Source: Globodera rostochiensis
Taxonomy: Eukaryota > Nematoda > Chromadorea > Rhabditida > Heteroderidae
Reading direction: 5' to 3'
DNA: 64,000 nt
Assembly: GCA_018350325.1 (NCBI GenBank)
Contig: JAEVLN010000008.1
Coordinates: 124,001-188,000 of the forward strand
In this document: positions 56,709 through 64,000 of the stretch, piece by piece
Position numbering within the stretch: position 1 is the stretch's first letter
How the letters are laid out: every line of letters begins with the position of its first letter
Made by a program: the position numbers and the translations under genes
The notes under the pieces: model-generated
What the model saw: only the letters and a program-made list of their open reading frames with translations
What the model was told of the DNA's origin: nothing
Databases searched by the model: none

Positions 56709-57723
56709 TTTTTGTCGTTAGTACCCTAAATACCATACAAATTATAGAAATGAAGGTTCATTTGTTTTTTTTAAATTTTTTATCATTAGAGCTCCGCGAT
56801 CCTGGGTTTTCATGTGGTCTTGGACTTTGTTCCACAGGGTCCGGGATAAAATGATGGGCTCTACATATCATATTTCACTGATAATTTGTCATAAATCGGT
56901 CAATCAATTTTTATCTAGCTAATAAAAGGTAGGTGGAAAAGAATTTCTATCCCATTTAAGAGGAGGAGATCTTCGACAGTCAGGAAGTGTTTAAGAATCA
57001 GCACCAAACGCGTTAAATTGGTTGAAATTCCTATGGCTAATGCAAGGGTGTGATGGTGGAAAGGATGGATGAACTGTTATCAATATATATGTAATACATA
57101 TCTGAATTGCCTAAGGGAATTATAAGAAATTAGCGAATGCGACCATTTTGAAAGGGAGGAGATGATTATAAAAGAGGAATTCTGTCCCATCACAAAAAGT
57201 TTAATACTGCGTTCGTTGTAAACAAAAAAAAGAGCAAAAAATGAATGTTTGAAACCTGGAATGTGTTTTAAATTATTTTTGGTACAATGAAATTGAAACG
57301 GAGGAATTCTTCTCGCCATTTTTTAGTGTAAATGTTGCCTCACACATAAATCACAGCCAATTCGACCAAGTCGTCGTCATTGGTAATCGGTAAGTTACAA
57401 ACATTCACTAACATGATTAGTGATTTGGTCTCCCCCCCCCTTCACCCCATCCTTTCAACCAAAATTTGTGCATACGCCACCCCTTTGGAAGTAATGTATT
57501 TTTTTACAATAGAGGGGGAGCGTAATTTCAATGGGCGTTTCACATGCAAGTGATCATGAAGGCAACAAAAAAATTTTGAGCTCAAATTTGTGCAATTAAA
57601 CAAAAACTCTGAATTTTGGACTAAAATGATGGGAAAAAATAAGGCAGAAAAGGCAGTGTTCACACTTACACTCTTCATTAGATAAGATTGCCCTTAAAAG
57701 ATAACTGGGTTTAAACTTTAAAG
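56709..57723. other. Spacer upstream of ceramide synthase
   Basis: AT-rich, presumably holding the promoter of the gene cluster. No exon was found; short minus ORFs at 57080-57319 and 57442-57678 lack support. Confidence 0.45.
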
Positions 57724-58598
57724 TAGGGTTGAGCGGGACCGGGACGGGATTTCCCGGTTTTTTCCCGGTCGGGACGGGACTTTTTGAAATCTAAAAGTCC
57801 CGGTCCCGGTCGGTGGTCCCGAGTCGGGACCGGGACTAAATGTACACCCCTAATGATGGCATCATCGACCGACAATTTCAACTATTTTTACTTGTCTCGC
57901 ACAACTATGTCGATGGCCTAGTGGTTTACCTTTTTGGTGAGTCTTATGTTATGTGTTGGGTTCGAACCCGCTTGAGTTCAAGCACTTATTTATTGTTTTC
58001 CCCTCTATCAAATAGGCATCCCCTCATTAATAATATTTTTAAAATAAATATTCTAATATTTTTTAACTAAAAATGCGCGCAAAAAAAGAATAGATACAAG
58101 AATTTTCGAAATAAATCATCACATCTTACTGAATTTTTGCTTTAATTTCCATAACAAAGATTGCCAATTTTCGTAAAAATTTCTCCGTCGGCGCCTGTCG
58201 GCACCGCCGGATATCCTCCACTCTTACGTAAACCAGTTTTTTCTCTGAAATTCCGAAGCAAAATTCATAATCTTGCTAAAATTTTGATAAAATTTCTTTA
58301 ACAAATTGAGTCAAAATTTCAAAAAATTTTTCTCGGCGGCGCCTATCGGCACCGCCGACCCCCACCCTCCCTATAGTAAAGCAGAATCTCAAAAAAATGA
58401 TGATGACAATGACGTCTAAGATCAAGAAGATCAACAATATGTGTTGCCGGAAAATTAAAATTTTTTAGTGTTTGATAAAGGAAAAATTTTTTCCTTGAAA
58501 AGTCCCGGTTGGTCCCGGTTGAAAATCTTGGTCCCGGTCCCGGTTTTTCTGGTCCCGGTCCCGGTTTTTCCCAAAAGTCCCGGTCCCGCTCAACCCTA
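57724..58598. mobile_element. 875-bp hAT-like non-autonomous element
   Basis: Ends TAGGGTTGAGCGGGACCGGG and its exact complement; TAGGGxTG-type termini are typical of hAT elements. The 7-mer TTTAAAG flanks both sides (57717-57723 and 58599-58605) as a target duplication. Both ends have subterminal GGGACCGGGA/TCCCGGTCCC arrays. The interior holds two direct copies of a CGGCGCCTxTCGGCACCGCC module (about 58186-58210 and 58334-58358) and no transposase. Confidence 0.85.
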
Positions 58599-59973
58599 TT
58601 TAAAGCATAAAGAAAGCTGATTTGTGAGTGTTTATGACAAAGGATTTTTAGGTTCGAAAAATCCCGAAATATGTAAGTACCTAAATATGAGAAAAAGTGC
58701 CAAAATAAGAGCCAAAAAACCGGGTTCATAAGGAAAATTAGGCGTGAAAAAAAATGTAAAAATAACAATAGCTTCAGGGCGTTGTCAAGGTCGTGCTCTA
58801 AAAACTAATATAACAAGAGGTTCGGATTTTAATGGATTAAAAATCGAAATATGGACTTAAATATGACTAAAACAGCCAAAATATGGGGCAAAAAGTACAA
58901 ATATTGAGTTAAGATAACTAAAATTTTCAATCTTATCAGTTTCCTTTTCACATATTTTTCACATGTTTTGGTAGTAATATTAATATCTTGTTATTTTTAT
59001 AATACACATTCATAGGTATTTAAAAGTGAGTGAAGAATGTAAAGGAGGAAAAAGAGAACCCCTTCAAGGGGTATCCATTAGGGATGTAACCGGATGCCGG
59101 GTTTGAGCTTTCTATTGGTACCGATCGAGTAAATGGTCGAATTTATTCCCGGGGGCAATTTGTTTGGGCGACTGATCAGAGGATGGGCAAAATGATTGGT
59201 TTAACCTACTTTTTGAGCTGCGACATTTCATATTTGTTAGGAAATGAATGGCCAACGTTTTTAATGATCTTTCACATAAATTAAAAATGTAACTGTTAAA
59301 GAAAGGATTTCCAATGCCTTTCATTTTAAGACAATTGCTGGGTTTCTCTTCGCTCTGTGGCACCCTTGCAATGCCTTCTTTGTATATACATACATGGGTC
59401 AAGCAAAGCACTCCAGCCTTTTTTTCATTTATCTGAAGTGTAGGGAATCGGAAATTTTTGCATTTAAATAAAAATGTCGGAAATCTTAAATTTTGAATTT
59501 AAATAAAACAAAAAAAAATTCAGTCTTATTTATATGTCAACCGATCGATTCCTCTTGACAAGACATCGAATAGACGTGCCGCAACACTCTGGACAAAGGC
59601 ACCTCCAACGCTTTTTAAGAATTATTTTACGGACCTATTCTTTCGTATAATGGCACAACGAATACATAGAGTAGAGTTCGGCGAGAACGGGAATCCAGTT
59701 TGGGATTCCGGTCAAGTTAAATTTAAAATTCCCGAACTCTATTTCAGAGTAATTCAATGCGGATGCATATAATTCAAAAAAACATGTCTACATACATAAG
59801 AGAAATTTTAGGATGTTCGCTTATTTCTGGCATGTTTTTACAGAAATATCCTCTTAAGCGACAACAACATCCCCTGGGGTGAAATGAAAACACGGTTCAA
59901 ATAGTGAAGAGGAAGCGTGTGAGCAAGCAACATGAGACTTCGTATTCTCACCATCAAATAATTTCCATGGGCA
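58599..59973. other. Spacer without genes
   Basis: AT-rich. A small hairpin-like repeat lies at 59672-59740 (AGAGTTCGG...GGGAAT paired with ATTCCCGAACTCT), perhaps the remains of a foldback element. Confidence 0.45.
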
Positions 59974-61813
59974 TCAGAAATTGTTTTCGGTCCCGTTGAA
60001 GTGGCGCTGGAATCCATTTACCGAAGCCATTGCCGCCGGGGGGGAGTCATAAAACGATGAGACGGAGGAAAAGCTGCTGTTCAAATGCGCTTCGGCGGCC
60101 TGCAAAGATTTGGACAATTTATCATCAATTCCAAGACGTTTTGAGTCAAGGAATTTATCACAAGACCTCCACTTTGCGCAACATTTGCTCGATCAGCTGC
60201 TGACTATGTCTTCCGTTGAGCTTCTGTCGCATCGTAGACCCCTCGGGCGATACGCCGGCGCCCGCCGCTGTCGACGACGCGTCGTTGTTCGCGCTGTCGG
60301 CCGCAAAGTCCATTGGCTGTTCAGCGTGATCCGTGCCGGAAGCGTGTAATGCCGGCATTCCGTTGGTCGCGGAAGGCGGCGACTGAAGCTGCTGCTGGGA
60401 TGGCACGGACATGCCCGCCTCGAGCATGGCACAACGCTCCAGGCACTGGTCATAGCGTTCGCTCAGATCGATCAGCTGTTGCGCGTGTATTCTGCAAACA
60501 GAGTTTTAATTCGGAAGTCCAATTAATCGCAACTTTCAAAAATGTACTTTTATAAAAAGATGGGTCCGTTCCGTCTTGTGACCGAAAAAATGAAACCGGG
60601 ATAAAAGACCGGGAAGCCTAAAAACCCGAGACGCAGGGAACCGGGATTCCGTAAAAATCCAACCGGTCCCGGTAGCCTCGCCTCTGGCACCCAAAATCAA
60701 TTTTAAAGATTTGGTTAGGAATTCGGTTTTGACAAAACGGGATCGTGTTAGGGTTTCGACCACAATTATCCCTTAAATGTAATAAAAAAATTTAAAAGGG
60801 CGGGGGGGGGGTAGCAGAACGGGAAAGTGCAAAAATCCGATTTTTTGGAATGAGGGGGGAATAATGACTAAAAAAGGAAAAATTGGTTAGTTTGTAACAG
60901 CCATTGCAAATTTGCGAGTTGACAATTCTGGGGTTTATGTTGTACGCTTTCCTTCTTTAAAAGTTCAAAACAGTCACAAAAAACCTTTCTCTCCGCTCCA
61001 AATCGTCGTTTTTCTGCTCCACGGCGCGCAATTTGTGGCGCAACTCCGTGCAACATTCGTCAGAGTTGAGCAGACGCGTCCGCAACTGCTCCTCCGCCGC
61101 GCAATGCTCTCGTCTGTCTTTGTCACTTTTGGTCTGCACAATTTTACGGGATTTTGTGAAAAAATGGAAATGTTTACAATCTAAAGGAAAATTTTAAAAA
61201 TTTGTTCATTTTTTGTAACTTACATTTCTATTTTGTCTAAACACAATTATCCCGATAGCCGAATTCTTAATATCCTCACCAGGGCCGTATGGTGGGGGGG
61301 GGCTTTTAAAATCGATTCTTAGGGGTGTATTATTAAGTTGAAAATTAAAAAAAAATTTAACGAAAATCGAATTTTTTTTTTTGGAAAAACTGCTTAAGAA
61401 AAATACGATAAAAATGCACACCTAAGAATCGACCTTTTTGGCTTGGCCCCCATCAAAAGATGATCTAGTTTTTTTGGCTTTGTCCCCAACTAAAATTTTT
61501 GTCAATTTGCGAACCTTGAGCTGCTCCAAAACGGCATTCTGTCGACGCTTCACCGACTCAAGTTCGGCAACCTTGACGTCCCGCTGTTTCAACTCCAAGT
61601 CCATTTCGGCCTCCAACTCTTTGCTGTACCGCTGAAACTCTTCAAATTGTTCTCGCTCGCGCTCGTACCTAAGCATTTTAAACAAAAATAAATTTTAAAA
61701 CGAAATATGCTAATAACTCACATCGATTTGTATCGTTCAATTTCCTTTCGAATAAGTGAATTTGGCGTAGAAGAAGACATTTGTGTTCCCTCGTTTTTGT
61801 TTTCGTTTTCCAT
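59974..61813 (-). CDS. nud-2: NudE/NDEL1 family coiled-coil dynein-LIS1 adaptor, 281 aa
   Basis: Five exons: complement of 59974..60099, 60167..60491, 60985..61133, 61515..61668 and 61722..61813, all phases consistent. An N-terminal coiled coil covers about residues 20-160 with family landmarks: LIRKEIERYKSMYERERE, FEEFQRYSKELEAEMD (NDE1 has FxxxSxEYEAELE), AVEQKNDDLERRER (NDE1 QANDDLER) and QCLERCAMLEAGM (NDE1 QAIERNAFLESEL). The C-terminal half is Ser/Pro/Ala-rich and disordered, with RKVEAAEAHLNSSFSSV near the end, like the LSRLASCRN-type NudE tail segment. NudE proteins bind LIS1 and dynein and support nuclear migration and mitosis. Length is close to C. elegans NUD-2. Confidence 0.85.
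60615..60661. repeat. Dispersed repeat copy in a nud-2-like intron
   Basis: Matches the Kv-intron copy at 40574-40622 in pattern (GCCTAAAAA-CCCGAGAC-G-GGGA-CCGGGATTCCGTAAAAATCC), followed by ACCGGTCCCGG. Both copies are intronic in minus-strand genes and in the same orientation. Confidence 0.5.
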
Positions 61814-62136
61814 TTCGATGATTGGATTCGATATCTAAAATAAAAAAATATATGAAGAGGTAATAAACAGAGCTAATTTGTAAGATTTTTAGGCAGCAAC
61901 TTTGTTTTGGCGAGTTATGCGCGAAAAACAAGTTTGTAGTTGGGAATTTCGTCGTTTTAACGAGCATATTCGGACCCAGGAAAACCTATTTTGGGGTTTT
62001 TGCGCCTAAAATAGGCTCAAGCCTATTTAGGCATTTTTCCGAAAATCCTAAGAAAAAGAATTTTTTATTCCTTTGGCGAAATGAATTTCATAAATTTTAA
62101 AACCGTCTCCGTTTCCTCACGATCAGTGAGGGATAT

Positions 62137-63078
62137 TAGAGACCGACAAAATCGCATTTGCGGGATCCCGCTGCGGGATTTTTTTTCGGAAAGTCGTGCA
62201 TCCCGCAAAATCCCGCAAATCCCGCATTTTAAATTTGCGGGATCCCGCGCGGGATTGCGGGATTTAATATCATTTTATGTATTAAAACCCCAAAAAATGG
62301 AAAAATATGTGCTAAAAATGGTAAAATCTAGTCGAAGTAAAAATAAAAATAAAAATTATTATATTCAAATTAAAGTCATTTCAGAAAATCCTATTGATGA
62401 TGCATTTGACAAAGTGGTTCAATCACTTGTTAGTGTTGCTCGAGACCTAAATTGACCGAGACTTGAACCCGAGAGTCCGGTTTGGACCGCCAACCCTATC
62501 CCTGACCCCTGGGGGCGGGAAATCGGGGGCCGGGGAGGTCGGGGCTGGCCATGTCGAGGGTCAGGGACGACCAATTTTAGGGCTCGGGATCGTGAACAAC
62601 TAGCTTAAAAATTTAATTTTTTTGAGGATTCTGCTTATAGGGGTCGGCGGTGCCGATAGGCGCCGCCGAGAAAAATTTTTGAAATTTTGACTCAATTTGT
62701 TAAGAGCATTGCAACCAAATACGGCAATTTTTTGAATTTTTGAGTCCATTCATTTGCCAATTTATATCTAAAACTAAAGGATCCCCTCCCCTCTATGGTT
62801 TTATGATTTCATGTACCAAAAAAAATAAAAATTCCAAAAGTTGTTGTAAAAAGCCGCCAACACCACTCACCACTACACCAGAGAACATTTAGATAGTTTC
62901 TCAAAAATTCCATTTTTATTACTCCACTTGTAATTTGTGAGCATAGAGTCTTTTAATTTGAAGATTTGGCGAAACGTCAATGCTAATTTTCTAACAAAAC
63001 TCAATCCCGCGAATCCCGCACCTAAATTGCGGGATCCCGCAAAATCCCGCTCGGGATCCGCTCCCGCGCCGGACTCTA
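62137..63078. mobile_element. 942-bp hAT-like non-autonomous element
   Basis: Starts TAGAGACCGAC and ends with the imperfect complement (GCCGGACTCTA), directly flanked on both sides by the perfect 8-mer AGGGATAT (62129-62136 and 63079-63086). Subterminal regions are packed with GCGGGATCCCGC-type palindromes. The interior carries a GGTGCCGATAGGCGCCGCCG module followed by an AAATTTTTGAAATTTTGACT stretch, the reverse complement of a module in the 57724-58598 element. A 124-codon plus ORF crosses the left end but is not transposase-like. Confidence 0.88.
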
Positions 63079-63770
63079 AGGGATATTGGGTAGCCGAGTC
63101 GAACGGGTACACGAATTTCAAGAACTAATTATATGAGCTGCCGATTACATTTTGGGAAAAAGTGTGAGTAAAACTATACGAGAAATTTGCAAGATTTTAA
63201 CATATGAAATCAAAGCTTTAAGTGCTTTGGTGCGGTAAAAATTTTCCATCCATCATTTATTTTTTCGTCCCATTCGCCGATCAAAATGACTCATCCCGTG
63301 CATACATAAATACGTATAAAGTGTTATCATCGCATTCAGAGATTTTGACACAAAATATTTGGAATTCTTTCCAATGAATGTGATTTGCTGATTTATAAAT
63401 AATCTTGCTCACAATCGTTTCATCGTTTTGAAGTTTATTTTACAAAAACTGCAAAGGTTCTATTATGTAGACTTTTAACTTACCACCATTTAAGCACCAT
63501 TCATCTTCTAACATCCAACTTTTTGCATGAGTTGGTTTTTGAATATAAAAAAGTTATGGGACAATTTCATCATCCAGAATTTTCGGTAGTAATCTGATCA
63601 GGCTTGACCGCGACTGTTGAGTCGTCCAAATGCGTAATTATTGCCTGTCTACATTAATTCGGATTGCAGGCAGCTCCGATTGATTTATCTTCAAAAAAGT
63701 TCACCTCTTGCTGCTGTAATGCTTCTTCTGTTTCTGCTCACTTTTTGCCCCCGACCGTTGTCAATGTTGG

Positions 63771-64000
63771 CTATCCACAACTACAGTTTTGCTCGAGCAA
63801 ACGATCGGGTTCAGATGCCGAATCGGATGCGTCAGATGGTCCATCTGGAATGGGACGGAAGCACGTGAGGGCGCATTGAATTTGCGACTTTTTTTAAGTC
63901 GTCGTGCATTTCTTACGACTAAAGTTTAGCACTGTCCGTTACGGTCGTGCAACGCCGCAGGCGCTGAATCTGTACTTTGCACTTCCTGCAGCTGCACAAT
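63771..64000 (-). CDS. 3' end of an unidentified gene running in from the right edge
   Basis: Two exons, complement of 63771..63844 and 63943..64000, join in phase (donor GACC|GTAACG, acceptor ATTCCAG) to give IVQLQEVQSTDSAPAALHD, then HGPSDASDSASEPDRLLEQN and CSCG-stop. The tail is acidic and Ser/Asp-rich, ending in a small CSCG motif. Too short to assign; the body of the gene is outside the window. The plus-strand ORFs over the same bases are considered chance. Confidence 0.5.

Noticed and set aside
62081..62455. 124-codon plus ORF, possible transposase fragment
   Set aside because: It crosses the left end of the hAT-like element and contains no DDE or BED/hATC motif.
1..64000. CRISPR arrays, bacterial operons, plasmid or phage features
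   Set aside because: Spliced genes, tRNA intron context and gene families show a eukaryotic nuclear genome; repeats found are transposon- or minisatellite-type.

Overview
The window reads as nuclear DNA of a nematode. Short GC-rich exons lie in AT-rich introns (often 45-60 nt, GT...AG, T-rich acceptors with TTTCAG-like ends), several start codons sit about 10-30 nt after such an acceptor (as expected for spliced-leader trans-splicing), and the gene families match C. elegans. Several splice junctions only make protein sense with a GC donor. That, with the base composition, makes a tylenchid plant-parasitic (cyst-nematode-like) source plausible, but this is inference. All exon models were built by hand from phase-compatible splice sites and family knowledge; no alignment was run.

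Layout. 0-5 kb: an edge exon, a 41-aa membrane micropeptide candidate, a two-exon neuropeptide-like precursor and a 107-aa membrane/secreted ORF, all on the minus strand. 5.1-31.3 kb (minus): one giant muscle gene, a kettin (ketn-1-like) protein of about 33 Ig domains joined by HEQSWQRIQELEAP-type linkers, with a Q-rich 261-codon exon near the N-terminus, a charged PEVK-like stretch, an 11-residue tandem repeat and four closing Ig domains. A tRNA-Cys(GCA) lies antisense in one of its introns. 33.0-33.8 kb (plus): a five-exon secreted 12-cysteine protein. 34.3-42.5 kb (minus): a Shaw-type (Kv3) potassium channel with 16 exons; its last intron (about 4.3 kb) holds a plus-strand four-TM MARVEL-like gene. 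42.5-48 kb: mostly non-coding.

48-56.7 kb (minus): a tight same-strand cluster in transcription order: ceramide synthase, an RGG-rich unknown protein, proteasome subunit beta-6 (pbs-6-like) and a SUCO/SLP1-type SUN-domain membrane protein, with gaps of about 190, 540 and 250 bp, a candidate trans-spliced operon. 57-63 kb: a repeat-rich stretch with at least two hAT-like elements showing 7-8 bp target duplications, plus foldback elements inside ceramide synthase introns. 60.0-61.8 kb (minus): a NudE (nud-2-like) dynein/LIS1 adaptor. The right edge holds the 3' end of one more minus-strand gene.

Most notable: the neuropeptide-like precursor, the poly-Q/H insertion in the extracellular S1-S2 loop of the Kv channel, the 27-nt microexon carrying the K+ selectivity filter, the candidate operon, the GC-AG introns and the dated-looking family of hAT-like foldback elements.
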